Positions 28,275-36,599 of a stretch of DNA of 64,000 nucleotides are shown one piece after another (within the stretch, counting starts at the first letter, position 1; each line of letters opens with the position of its first letter). The notes beneath the pieces were generated by a model. That model had not been told where the DNA came from. It did not search any database and was given only the letters and a program-made list of their open reading frames with translations. The stretch covers positions 248,001-312,000 of the forward strand of contig NZ_JAVDSL010000002.1 in assembly GCF_031455295.1 (NCBI RefSeq), read 5' to 3'. The position numbers and the translations under genes were made by a program. This DNA is from Leifsonia sp. 1010. GTDB taxonomy: Bacteria > Actinomycetota > Actinomycetes > Actinomycetales > Microbacteriaceae.

Positions 28275-28667
28275 ATGACCGCGTACGTGATCGACGCTCC
28301 CGCAGCCGTCCGGCTGGCCGAGTCCGGGTGGAGCGGACCGGAGGCGCTGCTGGCGCCGACGCTCCTCCGGTCGCAGACCTTGTCACTTCTGCACGCGGAC
28401 GCGCGCTCAGGACGGCGTGAACCGGCGGACGCCCGGACACTGCTCGCGGCCGTCGACCGGCTTCCCGTGCGGTTGCTCGGCGACCGTGTGCTGCGGCGTA
28501 ACGCCTGGCTGGTGGCGGACGAACTGGGCTGGGCGCAGACCGAGGCCGCGGAGTACGTCGCGCTGACCCGGCTCCACGGCGACGCGCTGGTGAGCGGCGA
28601 ACCGCAGATCTATGCGGGCGCTGGGGCGCTCGTCCGGATCGTGCCGGTCACCGATGTGATCGGCTGA
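28275..28667 (+). CDS. PIN-like domain protein, orphan, probably catalytically altered
   Basis: 130 residues with the layout of VapC toxin PIN domains: start MTAYVIDAPAAVRLAE (first acidic residue Asp7 present). The position of the conserved Glu in the EVANAL-type helix reads LLRSQTLSLL, without the acid. The last Asp region reads YVALTRLHGDALVSGEP. No antitoxin gene lies immediately upstream; the rimM terminator is there instead. A CAGAAT box 5 nt before the ATG indicates a leaderless mRNA. It may be a domesticated or inactive relative; it is also possible that the remaining acids suffice. Confidence 0.65.
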   Translation: MTAYVIDAPAAVRLAESGWSGPEALLAPTLLRSQTLSLLHADARSGRREPADARTLLAAVDRLPVRLLGDRVLRRNAWLVADELGWAQTEAAEYVALTRLHGDALVSGEPQIYAGAGALVRIVPVTDVIG

Positions 28668-28670
28668 GCG

Positions 28671-29339
28671 TCAGGAGACGATAGCGAGACCGCGCCCGCG
28701 CAGCGAGCGGGCGTCGGCACCTAAAGCGCCCACCAGGCGGTCATGGGTGCCGACGACGTGCTCGTGGATGCGAGCGGCGGCCTCGTCCGCCTGCCGCGCG
28801 GCGACCAGGGCGAGGATCTCCCGGTGCTCGCTCGTGGCGCCCTCGTCGCGGGCGACAAGCCACCGCGCGCGGGCGAGGCGGGTCATGGCGTCCGCGACCG
28901 CGTCCGCGAAGAACGCATTGCCGGAGAGAGCGGCGAGCCGGACGTGGAACTCGGTCCCGGTCCGCACGGCGCCGTCGGGGGAATGGTCCTCCGCCCACCC
29001 GTCCAGGTGCTCGTGCAGAGTGGCGATCGCGCCGTCCGAGGCGCGAGCGCAGCTGAGCCGCACGGCGGCCGTCTCGACCGCATCCCGGAACTCGCTCAGG
29101 CGCGCGATCTCGCCGAGGTCGATCGGCGAGACCTGCCAGCCACGCCCATCGCGGCCGACGAGTCCATCCGACTCCAACCGCATGAGCGCCGACCGCAGGG
29201 GAGTTCGGGATGCGCCGAGTTCCCCCTCGAGACCGCGCTCGGTGAGACGCGAGCCTGGGATGCGGTCGAGGTCGAGGATCTCGGCGCGGAGGCGGTCGTA
29301 GACGCGGGAAGCCTCGGCGGCGGGCAGTGGCTCGGACAT
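28671..29339 (-). CDS. GntR family transcriptional regulator, FCD (FadR/VanR) subfamily
   Basis: 222 residues: winged-helix DNA-binding domain (residues ~12-70, SRLTERGLEGELGASRTPLR) and an all-helical FCD ligand domain. That domain has conserved His residues in EFHVRL, EHREIL and HEHVVGTH for a metal or carboxylate ligand. AAAGGAG is a good ribosome-binding site 4 nt before the ATG. Divergent from the MFS gene, and the 47-bp gap contains three GGTATACC palindromes, so it most likely represses itself and the transporter. Confidence 0.92.
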   Translation of the reverse strand: MSEPLPAAEASRVYDRLRAEILDLDRIPGSRLTERGLEGELGASRTPLRSALMRLESDGLVGRDGRGWQVSPIDLGEIARLSEFRDAVETAAVRLSCARASDGAIATLHEHLDGWAEDHSPDGAVRTGTEFHVRLAALSGNAFFADAVADAMTRLARARWLVARDEGATSEHREILALVAARQADEAAARIHEHVVGTHDRLVGALGADARSLRGRGLAIVS

Positions 29340-29351
29340 CGGGACTCCTTT

Positions 29352-29385
29352 GGTATACCGGCATGGTATACCGCTAGGGTATACC
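29352..29385. promoter_or_regulatory. Triple GGTATACC operator between gntR-type gene and MFS gene
   Basis: GGTATACC occurs at 29352-29359, 29365-29372 and 29378-29385, each start exactly 13 bp after the previous one. The third overlaps a TAGGGT -10 box (29375-29380) located 6 nt before the ATG of the MFS gene, so occupation should block transcription. NanR, a FCD-type GntR protein of E. coli, also binds tandem GGTATA repeats. Confidence 0.8.
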
Positions 29386-29386
29386 C

Positions 29387-30598
29387 ATGTTCGCCCGAAC
29401 CGTGCGTCGTCCCCGCCCGTGGCTCATGCTGGCCTTCGGCGTCCTCGCCCAGGCGAGCTCGACCGTCTTCGTGTCGACCCCGGCGTTCCTGATCCCGCTG
29501 CTGCACACCGAGCGCGGGCTGAGCCTGGCGCAGGCGGGGCTGCTCGCGTCCGCTCCCACTCTGGGCCTCGTGCTCACGTTGATCGCCTGGGGGGCGCTGA
29601 GCGACCGGATCGGGGAGCGCTGGGTGATCGCGTCGGGACTCGCCCTCACCGCACTGGCGGCCGTCGCCGCCATGTTCGTCGACTCGTACGTCGCGCTCGG
29701 CGCCCTGTTCCTGGTCGGAGGGATGGCGTCCGCCAGCCCCAACGCGGCGAGCGGGCGCGTAGTCATCGGCTGGTTCCCGAAAGAGCGGCGGGGGCTGGCG
29801 ATGGGCATCCGCCAGATGTGCCAGCCGCTCGGCGTGGCGATCGCCGCGGTCAGCGTGCCGCTGCTCGCGGCGTCCGGGGGCATCGCCGCAGCGCTGATCG
29901 TGCCCGCCGTCCTCTGCGGTGTGTCCGCGGTGCTCTGCGCGATCGGCATCGTCGATCCGCCACGGCCGCCGCGGAAGGCCGCCGCGGGAGAGGATGCGCA
30001 TCCCCAGGCCGTGTGGCGGCCGTACCGGGAGACGTCGCTGCTGTGGCGCATCCACGCGGTCTCCATGCTGCTCGTCGTTCCGCAGTTCACGGTCTCCACC
30101 TTCGGGCTCGTGTGGCTCGTGTCGCAGCTGCACTTCTCGCCGCTCGCCGCGGGCATCGTGATCGGTGTCAGTCAGTTCGCCGGTGCGATCGGGCGGATCG
30201 GCGTCGGGGTGCTCAGCGACCGGGTGGGCAGCCACCTGCGACCGCTGCGCTGGGTCAGCGTCTGCGCCGTCGCGGTCATGCTGCTGATGGCGGCGGCGTC
30301 CGCCCTCGGGTCCGTCGCGGCTGCCGTCATCCTCATCGTCGCGGCGATCGTCACCGTCGCCGACAACGGCCTGGCCTACACGTCGGTCGCCGAGATCGCG
30401 GGACCCTTCTGGTCGGGCCGTGCGCTGGGGGCGCAGAACACCGGTCAGTTCCTCGCCGCATCGGTTGTCGGACCGGCCGTCGGCGCCCTGATCGGCTGGG
30501 TGGGGTATCCCGTCGCCTTCGCGGTTGTCGCGCTGTGTCCCGCGGTGGCGACCCCGCTCGTCCCGCGTGATCGCGAGCTGGCGGTCGTCCCGGCCTAG
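29387..30598 (+). CDS. MFS transporter controlled by the adjacent GntR regulator
   Basis: 403 residues, about 12 hydrophobic segments, MFS motif A-like GALSDRIGER in loop 2-3 and SDRVGSHLRP in loop 8-9. It moves a small solute by proton coupling; substrate unknown, but FCD regulators usually sense organic acids or sugar acids, which suggests this type of substrate. ATG 29387 is supported by a TAGGGT box 6 nt upstream (leaderless). Confidence 0.88.
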   Translation: MFARTVRRPRPWLMLAFGVLAQASSTVFVSTPAFLIPLLHTERGLSLAQAGLLASAPTLGLVLTLIAWGALSDRIGERWVIASGLALTALAAVAAMFVDSYVALGALFLVGGMASASPNAASGRVVIGWFPKERRGLAMGIRQMCQPLGVAIAAVSVPLLAASGGIAAALIVPAVLCGVSAVLCAIGIVDPPRPPRKAAAGEDAHPQAVWRPYRETSLLWRIHAVSMLLVVPQFTVSTFGLVWLVSQLHFSPLAAGIVIGVSQFAGAIGRIGVGVLSDRVGSHLRPLRWVSVCAVAVMLLMAAASALGSVAAAVILIVAAIVTVADNGLAYTSVAEIAGPFWSGRALGAQNTGQFLAASVVGPAVGALIGWVGYPVAFAVVALCPAVATPLVPRDRELAVVPA

Positions 30599-30624
30599 CG
30601 CCGGCGCCCTTCTAGACTTTCCCC

Positions 30625-31308
30625 ATGCGCATCGACATCGTCACGATCTTCCCGACCTTCTTCGATGTGCTCGACATCTCCCTGCTCGGCAAGGCCCGGC
30701 AGTCCGGCCTCATCGAGCTCGGCGTCCACGACCTGCGCGACCACACGCACGACCGGCACCGGACGGTCGACGACACCCCGTACGGCGGGGGAGCCGGCAT
30801 GGTCATGAAGCCGGAGCCGTGGGGCGAGGCGCTCGACGGCATCCTGAACGGCGCGTCCGACCCCGTCGTGATCTTCCCGTCGCCGGCCGGGGAGGTCTTC
30901 ACCCAGTCGATCGCGCGCGAGCTGGCGCAGGAGCAGCACCTGGTGTTCGGCTGCGGGCGCTACGAGGGGATCGATCAGCGCGTCTTCGACGACACCGCGG
31001 CTCGCGCGCGGGTGCGGCTCATGAGCATCGGGGACTACGTGCTCAACGGCGGGGAGGTCGCGACGATGGCGATGATCGAGGCGGTCGGCCGGCTCATCCC
31101 GGGCGTCGTCGGCAACCCCGAGAGCCTCGTCGAGGAGTCGCACGAGGACGGGCTGCTCGAGTACCCCAGCTACACGAAGCCGGCCGTCTGGCGCGGCCGG
31201 GAGGTTCCTCCCGTGCTGCTCTCCGGCAACCACGGGGCCGTCGACGCGTGGCGTCGCGAGCAGCAGCTCGAGCGCACGCGCGCCGTCCGCCCCGACCTCC
31301 TCCCGTGA
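30625..31308 (+). CDS. trmD: tRNA (guanine-N1)-methyltransferase TrmD
   Basis: 227 residues of the SPOUT-class methyltransferase that makes m1G37 in tRNAs and prevents frameshifting. Family marks: [25 protein letters not shown], the knot segment [22 protein letters not shown] and Asp/Ser in the active-site loop. Its own promoter is indicated by TAGACT, 6 nt before the ATG (leaderless). In many relatives trmD directly follows rimM; here the PIN, GntR and MFS genes lie in between. Confidence 0.96.
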   Translation: MRIDIVTIFPTFFDVLDISLLGKARQSGLIELGVHDLRDHTHDRHRTVDDTPYGGGAGMVMKPEPWGEALDGILNGASDPVVIFPSPAGEVFTQSIARELAQEQHLVFGCGRYEGIDQRVFDDTAARARVRLMSIGDYVLNGGEVATMAMIEAVGRLIPGVVGNPESLVEESHEDGLLEYPSYTKPAVWRGREVPPVLLSGNHGAVDAWRREQQLERTRAVRPDLLP

Positions 31309-31324
31309 GCGTCCTGCCGCGCCT

Positions 31325-31399
31325 CCCAGCCAACAGCTCCTGAGTTTTTCGGCTCCCATCCGCGTTTCGGAGCGAAAAACTCAGGAGCTGTTCGCTGGG
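31325..31399. repeat. Long palindrome between convergent trmD and map
   Basis: Arms 31325-31351 and 31373-31399 match at 26 of 27 positions around a 21-base loop. They contain GAGTTTTTCG/CGAAAAACTC, giving T-runs in both directions. It lies between convergent genes and ends 2 bases from the map stop. It probably acts as a bidirectional terminator. Confidence 0.85.
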
Positions 31400-31400
31400 G

Positions 31401-32165
31401 TCAGGGGGCGGTGAGGACGAGGGGGCCGTCGTCGGTGATGGCGACGGTGTGCTCGGAGTGCGCGCCGCGGGAGCCGTCGGCGCTGCGGAGAGTCCAGCCG
31501 TCTCGGTCGGTGTAGATCTCGTCCGTCGTCTCCAGGAACCACGGCTCGATCGCGACGACGAGTCCCGGGCGCAGGGGATAGCCGCGCCCGGCGCGTCCGT
31601 CGTTCGAGATGTGCGGGTCGCCGTGCATCGTCCGGCCGACGCCGTGGCCGCCGAACTGCGTGTTGATCGAGTAGCCCTCCGCGTGTGCGACGGCGGCGAT
31701 GGCCGCGGAGATGTCTCCGATCCGTCCGCCCGGCTGCGCCGCCTCGATGCCCGCCGTCAGCGCGCGACGGGTCGTGTCGATGAGGCGGAGGTCCTCGTCG
31801 CGCGGAGTGCCCACGACCAGGCTGACGGCCGAGTCGGCGACCCAGCCGTCGACGCTCGCCGCGAAGTCGAGGGTCAGGAGGTCGCCGTCCTGCAGGCGGT
31901 AGTCGTGCGGGAGGCCGTGCAGCACGGCATCGTTGACGGAGGTGCAGATCACCTTCCCGAACGGGCTGGCACCGAACGACGGGTGGTAGTCGATGTAGCA
32001 GGACTCGGCGCCGCGGCGACGGATGAGGTCGTGCGCGAGCGCGTCCAGCTCCAGCAGGTTCACGCCGACGTGGGCCGCCGCGGCCGTCTGCGCGAGCACA
32101 TCGGCGACGAAGCGGCCGGCCGGTCGCATCTGCTCGATCTCGGCGGGCGTCCTCAGCTCGATCAC
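31401..32165 (-). CDS. map: Methionine aminopeptidase, type I
   Basis: 254 residues. Removes the initiator Met from new proteins using two divalent metal ions. Metal ligands are recognised in LTLDFAASVDGWVADSA (two Asp), GGHGVGRTMHGDPH (His), AIEPWF (Glu) and GAHSEHT (Glu). No N-terminal zinc-finger extension. The start is GTG 32165, preceded by GAGAGGAG; an upstream ATG (32192) is less likely since it places the ribosome-binding site inside the gene. Convergent with trmD. Confidence 0.95.
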   Translation of the reverse strand: MIELRTPAEIEQMRPAGRFVADVLAQTAAAAHVGVNLLELDALAHDLIRRRGAESCYIDYHPSFGASPFGKVICTSVNDAVLHGLPHDYRLQDGDLLTLDFAASVDGWVADSAVSLVVGTPRDEDLRLIDTTRRALTAGIEAAQPGGRIGDISAAIAAVAHAEGYSINTQFGGHGVGRTMHGDPHISNDGRAGRGYPLRPGLVVAIEPWFLETTDEIYTDRDGWTLRSADGSRGAHSEHTVAITDDGPLVLTAP

Positions 32166-32248
32166 GGTGGCTCCTCTCGGTTTCCTGCCCACCAGTCTCG
32201 CAGGTCGGCATCCGGCAAACGCGCAGCCGCAGCACAGCCGGCCGCGGC

Positions 32249-32254
32249 TACGCT
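32249..32254 (+). promoter_or_regulatory. -10 box of leaderless membrane protein transcript
   Basis: TACGCT lies 6 nt before the GTG start at 32261 with no ribosome-binding site between. Confidence 0.45.
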
Positions 32255-32260
32255 GGGCGC

Positions 32261-32758
32261 GTGATCATCCGCAAGGCGTTCTACTGGTGGCTCTTCCCGT
32301 CCGCCGTGGTGCTCCCCGCATGGCTGCTGGTCGGCTGGGCCGCCTTCAGCCAGGGGAGCGGCTGGTCGTTCCTCGGCCTCCTGCTGCTCTGTCCCATCCT
32401 TTTCGTCGCCATGCTCGTCGTCGGCGGGATCGTGATGGCTCGCCGCAGCGTCCGCGACAGCCACGCGGTCTCCTGGTACGACGTCGGCCTGTTCGGTGCC
32501 TGGCACCTGGCGATCATCGGGTTCGGCTTCTTCCCGGCCGGAGTGACGGGCTGGCTCGCCGTGCTCGGCATCCTGCTGTTCGTGGCGATCTTCTGGGTCG
32601 TGCTGTGGGAGCTCCTCAGGGAGACACGAGCGCGTGTCGCCATGACCTTCGAGGCGTACCAGCGTGCCGCGCAGCCCCGCGAGGTGCCGCCTCCGCCCGG
32701 CGAGTCGGTCGACGGCGGCGAGTACATCGTCATCGAGGAGCGGCGCGAGCGCGACTGA
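32261..32758 (+). CDS. Small membrane protein of unknown function
   Basis: 165 residues; about four hydrophobic segments (residues ~8-30, 36-60, 80-103, 105-125), then a polar C-terminal tail with Pro and Glu (VPPPPGESVDGGEYIVIEER). Family not recognised. The GTG start is supported by a TACGCT box 6 nt upstream. It stands alone between divergent map and rplS; a membrane location is the only firm statement. Confidence 0.7.
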   Translation: MIIRKAFYWWLFPSAVVLPAWLLVGWAAFSQGSGWSFLGLLLLCPILFVAMLVVGGIVMARRSVRDSHAVSWYDVGLFGAWHLAIIGFGFFPAGVTGWLAVLGILLFVAIFWVVLWELLRETRARVAMTFEAYQRAAQPREVPPPPGESVDGGEYIVIEERRERD

Positions 32759-32982
32759 CGGCTTGCGCGAGGAGTGTCGTCTCGGCATCCGATTCGACGC
32801 GCTTTGGCAAACGGGTGTCCCGCGTGGCAGAATTGACACTTGTGCCGCGGCCAGGCTCTGCCACGGGGGAGCCAGCACTTCTCGCGGACACCCACTTACC
32901 GAACCCAGACGGCCGACACTCCTGATCGGAGCCGGCCCCGAGTCCGTTCCCGACCTGTGGCGGGTACAGAGAGCGAACACCC

Positions 32983-33330
32983 ATGCACATCCTCGACCAG
33001 CTCGACGCCGCGTCCCTCAAGCAGGACATCCCCGACTTCCGCGCCGGCGACACCGTCAAGGTGCACGTGAACATCATCGAGGGCAACCGCTCTCGCGTCC
33101 AGGTCTTCCAGGGCGTCGTCATCGGCCGCTCCGGCGAGGGCGTCCGCGAGACCTTCACGGTCCGCAAGATCAGCTTCCAGGTGGGTGTCGAGCGCACCTT
33201 CCCGGTCCACTCCCCGGTCATCGACAAGATCGAGGTCGTCACCCGCGGTGACGTCCGTCGCGCGAAGCTCTACTACCTGCGCGAGCTCCGCGGCAAGAAG
33301 GCGAAGATCAAGGAGAAGCGCGAGAACTGA
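32983..33330 (+). CDS. rplS: 50S ribosomal protein L19
   Basis: 115 residues, standard length; at the 30S-50S interface. Family marks: [40 protein letters not shown] and the basic C-terminus. The ~220-bp leader after 32758 contains no gene; it may hold the promoter (TTGGCA near 32803, TTGACA near 32834). Terminator immediately after the gene. Confidence 0.97.
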   Translation: MHILDQLDAASLKQDIPDFRAGDTVKVHVNIIEGNRSRVQVFQGVVIGRSGEGVRETFTVRKISFQVGVERTFPVHSPVIDKIEVVTRGDVRRAKLYYLRELRGKKAKIKEKREN

Positions 33331-33351
33331 TCTCCGCGCCTCAACGCGTCC

Positions 33352-33384
33352 AGAACCCCCGATCCTCTGCGGATCGGGGGTTCT
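33352..33384 (+). terminator. Intrinsic terminator after rplS
   Basis: Perfect 14-bp arms (33352-33365 and 33371-33384) with a 5-base loop; weak T-tail (GTCGTTG). Separates rplS from rnhB. Confidence 0.8.
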
Positions 33385-33490
33385 GTCGTTGGGAGCCGAC
33401 CGGCCGCGTCGTGCACAGACGGCTCTCGACGATGAGTGACAATGGATGCGAGGCTTCCCGCAGATCGAGAGGGCGGAGGACGAGGAACGC

Positions 33491-34156
33491 ATGATGACCC
33501 CGGTGTCGCCGTCCCTGCGGTTCGAGAAGGCCCTCTATCGGGAGGGCGTGACCTCCATCGTCGCCGTCGACGAGGTCGGCCGCGGAGCGCTCGCCGGCCC
33601 TGTCGCGGTCGGGATGGTCGTCATCGATACGGCGGTGAAGCGCATCCCGCCGGGACTGCGGGACTCCAAGCTCCTGCCGGAACCCGTGCGGGAATCGCTC
33701 GAGCCGCTGTGCCGCAAGTGGGCCATGCATCACGCGGTCGGTCTGGCGACAGCCGAAGAGGTCGATTCGCTCGGGATCATGCGCTGCCTGGGACTCGCGG
33801 GAGCTCGAGCCCTCGTGCAACTGGAGGAACAGGGCGCCGGCGTGCATGACAGCACCCTCATCCTCGACGGCAACTACGACTACCTGAACCCCGCGCTCAT
33901 GCGGCCCGCGAAGGTGGTCACCCGCATCAAGGCCGACCGGGACTGCGCGTCCGTCGCCGCGGCATCCGTCATCGCCAAGGTGCATCGTGACCGGATGATG
34001 ATCGCGCACGACTCGGAGTATCCGGGCTACGGCTGGGCGAGCAACAAGGGGTACTCGACACCGGAGCACTTCGCCGCGATCGCAGAGTTGGGCCCGAGTG
34101 CCCTGCACCGGATGACGTGGCTGAAGCAGCCCGCGCTGATCGACATCCCGGAGTGA
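33491..34156 (+). CDS. rnhB: Ribonuclease HII
   Basis: 221 residues. Cuts RNA in RNA-DNA hybrids, including single misinserted ribonucleotides. Acidic catalytic residues are in VDEVGRGALAGP (Asp-Glu), LILDGNYD and KADRDCASVAAASVIAKVHRD. I use ATG 33491, with GAGGA 5 nt upstream; an ATG at 33446 is only 2 nt after a GACAAT box and gives a 15-residue extension. In many actinobacteria lepB lies between rplS and rnhB; it is missing here. Confidence 0.94.
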   Translation: MMTPVSPSLRFEKALYREGVTSIVAVDEVGRGALAGPVAVGMVVIDTAVKRIPPGLRDSKLLPEPVRESLEPLCRKWAMHHAVGLATAEEVDSLGIMRCLGLAGARALVQLEEQGAGVHDSTLILDGNYDYLNPALMRPAKVVTRIKADRDCASVAAASVIAKVHRDRMMIAHDSEYPGYGWASNKGYSTPEHFAAIAELGPSALHRMTWLKQPALIDIPE

Positions 34157-34241
34157 TCGGGGTCGTTCGTTCCGTCGGTTCGTCCACAGCGTGACCGCCA
34201 CCGACGCGCGAGTCGGCCGAGCGGCATAGACTTGACGGACG

Positions 34242-34565
34242 ATGGATGAAGACGAGTTCGACGACTACGACCGCGAGGTCGAGTTGGCTTTGTATCGCGA
34301 GTACCGGGACGTCGTCTCGCAGTTCAAGTATGTGATCGAGACGGAACGCCGTTTCTATCTGGCGAACGAGGTGGAGTTCGTGCGCCGCGATACGGAGCAC
34401 GACTTCTACTTCGAGCTCACGATGAACGACGTCTGGGTGTGGGATGTGTACCGGGCCGACCGCTTCGTCAAGTCGGTGCGCGTTCTGACCTTCAAGGACG
34501 TCAACATCGAGGAGCTCTCCTCCAAGGAGTTCGAGCTGCCCAAGGAGCTCGCGCTCGACGAGTGA
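34242..34565 (+). CDS. DUF2469 family protein
   Basis: A 107-residue acidic protein beginning MDEDEFDDYDREVELALYRE, very conserved in actinobacteria and almost always next to rnhB and yraN. The function is not known. TAGACT lies 9 nt before the ATG, suggesting its own near-leaderless transcript. The 136-bp gap after it contains a GAGCGT/ACGCTC hairpin and no gene. Confidence 0.88.
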   Translation: MDEDEFDDYDREVELALYREYRDVVSQFKYVIETERRFYLANEVEFVRRDTEHDFYFELTMNDVWVWDVYRADRFVKSVRVLTFKDVNIEELSSKEFELPKELALDE

Positions 34566-34701
34566 ACGTCGTGCTTTCGTGAGCGACTGAGCGTTCACGC
34601 TCCACCTGTTCACAGGCTCCGTTCCTCGCGGTCTTTCCACAGATCCGTCCTCTCCGCTCCGCCGATCGGCCCACCAGCCGAGGCTGGATGCGGAGGTTGA
34701 C

Positions 34702-35058
34702 ATGGCTGAGAAAGACGAATTGGGCCGCCGCGGCGAGCAGGTCGCTGCTGAGTGGCTGCAGGAGAACGGGTACACCCTCATCGACCGCAACTGGCGGTGC
34801 CCGTCGGGGGAGCTCGACCTGGTCCTGCGGCGCGGCACAACGATGGTGTTCGCGGAGGTGAAGACGCGGTCGTCGCTGACGTTCGGGCACCCGTTCGAAG
34901 CGATCACATCGCGGAAAGCGGCTCGCTTGCGGCGTCTCGCCGCGGCGTGGTGCCGTGAGCGGGAGCCAGGGGCCGTCGCGGTGCGTATCGACGCGGTCGC
35001 CGTCACCGACGCGTGGAGCGATCGACCGGTCGTCGAGCACCTGACCGGGATCGCCTGA
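34702..35058 (+). CDS. YraN family endonuclease-like protein (UPF0102)
   Basis: 118 residues with a PD-(D/E)xK-like core: GELDLVLRRG, then FAEVKTRSS, i.e. Asp, Glu-x-Lys in the usual order. The biological role is not settled; location with yifB and dprA suggests DNA processing. GGAGG precedes the ATG. The stop overlaps the ATG of yifB (TGATG). Confidence 0.9.
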   Translation: MAEKDELGRRGEQVAAEWLQENGYTLIDRNWRCPSGELDLVLRRGTTMVFAEVKTRSSLTFGHPFEAITSRKAARLRRLAAAWCREREPGAVAVRIDAVAVTDAWSDRPVVEHLTGIA

Positions 35059-36599
35059 TGGCGCTGGCACGCACGTTCGCCATCGCCCTCGACGGTTTGC
35101 GCGGCCACGTCGTCGAGGTGGAGGCGGATATCTCGGCCGGTCTCCCGGCTTTCGTCCTCATCGGGCTGCCCGACACGGCGCTGGGGGAGTCGCGCAAGCG
35201 GGTCGGGGCCGCCGCCGTCAACGCGGGCTGCTCCCTGTCGCAGAAGAAGCTCACGGTCAACCTGTCGCCGGCCGCGCTGCCGAAGCAGGGGTCCGGTTTC
35301 GATCTGGCTATCGCGATCGCGGCGCTGTCGGCGGCGGGGGTCGTACCCCCGGCCTCCGCGGCGCGTGCCGTCCATCTGGGTGAGCTCGGGCTGGACGGGC
35401 GGCTGCGTCCGGTGGCGGGTGTGCTGCCCGCGGTCCTGGCGGCTCGCGAAGCCGGGTTCGATCGGGTGCTCGTGCCCGCAGGCAACCTCGACGAGGCGTG
35501 CCTGGTCGAGGGCATCGAGGTGACAGGAGTGACGGGTCTACGTGCCGCGGCGATCGTACACGGCGCCGAGCTCGACCCGGCGGACGAGGAGCCGGTCCTT
35601 CCAGCAGTGTCCGAGCACCGTGCAGCACCGGAGCCGGACATGTCGGAGGTCTCGGGCAACGGCGAAGCGGTCGAGGCTCTGGTCGCCGCTGCAGCGGGCG
35701 GCCATCATCTGGCCATGGTCGGGCCGCCGGGTGCGGGCAAGACCATGCTCGCCCGGCGCCTGCCGTCGTTGCTGCCCGACCTCGATGGTGCCGAGGCGTT
35801 GGAGGCCACGTGCATCCGTTCTCTCACAGGTCTGGGCGTCGGAGCCGAGCTGGTGCGGAGGCCTCCGTTCGAAGCGCCGCACCATACGGCATCGGCCGTC
35901 TCACTCGTCGGCGGCGGCAGCGGACGCATCAACCCCGGCGCGATCGTCCGGGCCACTCACGGTGTGCTGTTCCTGGACGAGGCGGCGGAGTTTCCGCCGT
36001 CCGTGCTCGACGCGCTCCGGCAGCCGCTCGAGAACGGGAGCATCACCATCCATCGCGCGAGCGGTGCGGCGTCGTTTCCGGCGCGGTTCCAGCTCGTGCT
36101 CGCCTCGAACCCCTGTCCGTGCGGGCACTACGGTTCGGCGGATGCGGAGTGCACGTGCTCGCCGATGGCGCGCAGACGCTACCTCGCTCGCATGTCCGGG
36201 CCGCTGATGGATCGTGTGGACATCCGTCTCACCGTGCGGCGATTGGGGCTGGCGGCCCTCCATGCGGCGTCCGACGTCCATGCGCCCGGCTGGACCAGCA
36301 GCGAGCTCCGAGCGCGCGTCGAGGCGGCTCGGGCCAGTGCGGTCGAGCGACTGCGCGGAACAGGCTGGGTGCGCAACGCCGACGTGGCCGGCAGCTGGCT
36401 GCGATCGGGCGAGCGCCGACTCGGTGCATCGGCGATCGCGCCACTGGACCGGGCGTTGGAGCGCGGCGGCATCACGATGCGCGGCTACGACCGAACACTG
36501 CGCCTCGCTTGGACCCTCGCGGACCTCGACGGCGCTGGATCGCCGGACGTCGACCATGTCGGGCGTGCGCTGTTTCTCCGGCGCGGGATCAGCTCATGA
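35058..36599 (+). CDS. YifB family Mg-chelatase-like AAA ATPase (ComM-like)
   Basis: 513 residues: N-terminal Lon-like fold (FVLIGLPDTALGESRKRV), AAA+ domain with Walker A GPPGAGKTML (near residue 225), Walker B LFLDEAAEF, zinc-like cysteine cluster NPCPCGHYG...CTC, and a C-terminal helical lid. In Vibrio the orthologue ComM is a branch-migration helicase for integrating transformed DNA. Start ATG 35058 overlaps the yraN stop; the stop overlaps the dprA ATG, so the three are coupled. Confidence 0.92.
   Translation: MALARTFAIALDGLRGHVVEVEADISAGLPAFVLIGLPDTALGESRKRVGAAAVNAGCSLSQKKLTVNLSPAALPKQGSGFDLAIAIAALSAAGVVPPASAARAVHLGELGLDGRLRPVAGVLPAVLAAREAGFDRVLVPAGNLDEACLVEGIEVTGVTGLRAAAIVHGAELDPADEEPVLPAVSEHRAAPEPDMSEVSGNGEAVEALVAAAAGGHHLAMVGPPGAGKTMLARRLPSLLPDLDGAEALEATCIRSLTGLGVGAELVRRPPFEAPHHTASAVSLVGGGSGRINPGAIVRATHGVLFLDEAAEFPPSVLDALRQPLENGSITIHRASGAASFPARFQLVLASNPCPCGHYGSADAECTCSPMARRRYLARMSGPLMDRVDIRLTVRRLGLAALHAASDVHAPGWTSSELRARVEAARASAVERLRGTGWVRNADVAGSWLRSGERRLGASAIAPLDRALERGGITMRGYDRTLRLAWTLADLDGAGSPDVDHVGRALFLRRGISS

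Noticed and set aside
28275-28667. A VapBC toxin-antitoxin pair
   Set aside because: No antitoxin gene adjoins it; upstream is the rimM terminator and downstream a minus-strand GntR gene.
29387-30598. Calling the MFS protein a sialic acid transporter because of NanR-like sites
   Set aside because: No sialic acid catabolic genes are adjacent and many FCD regulators use similar sites.
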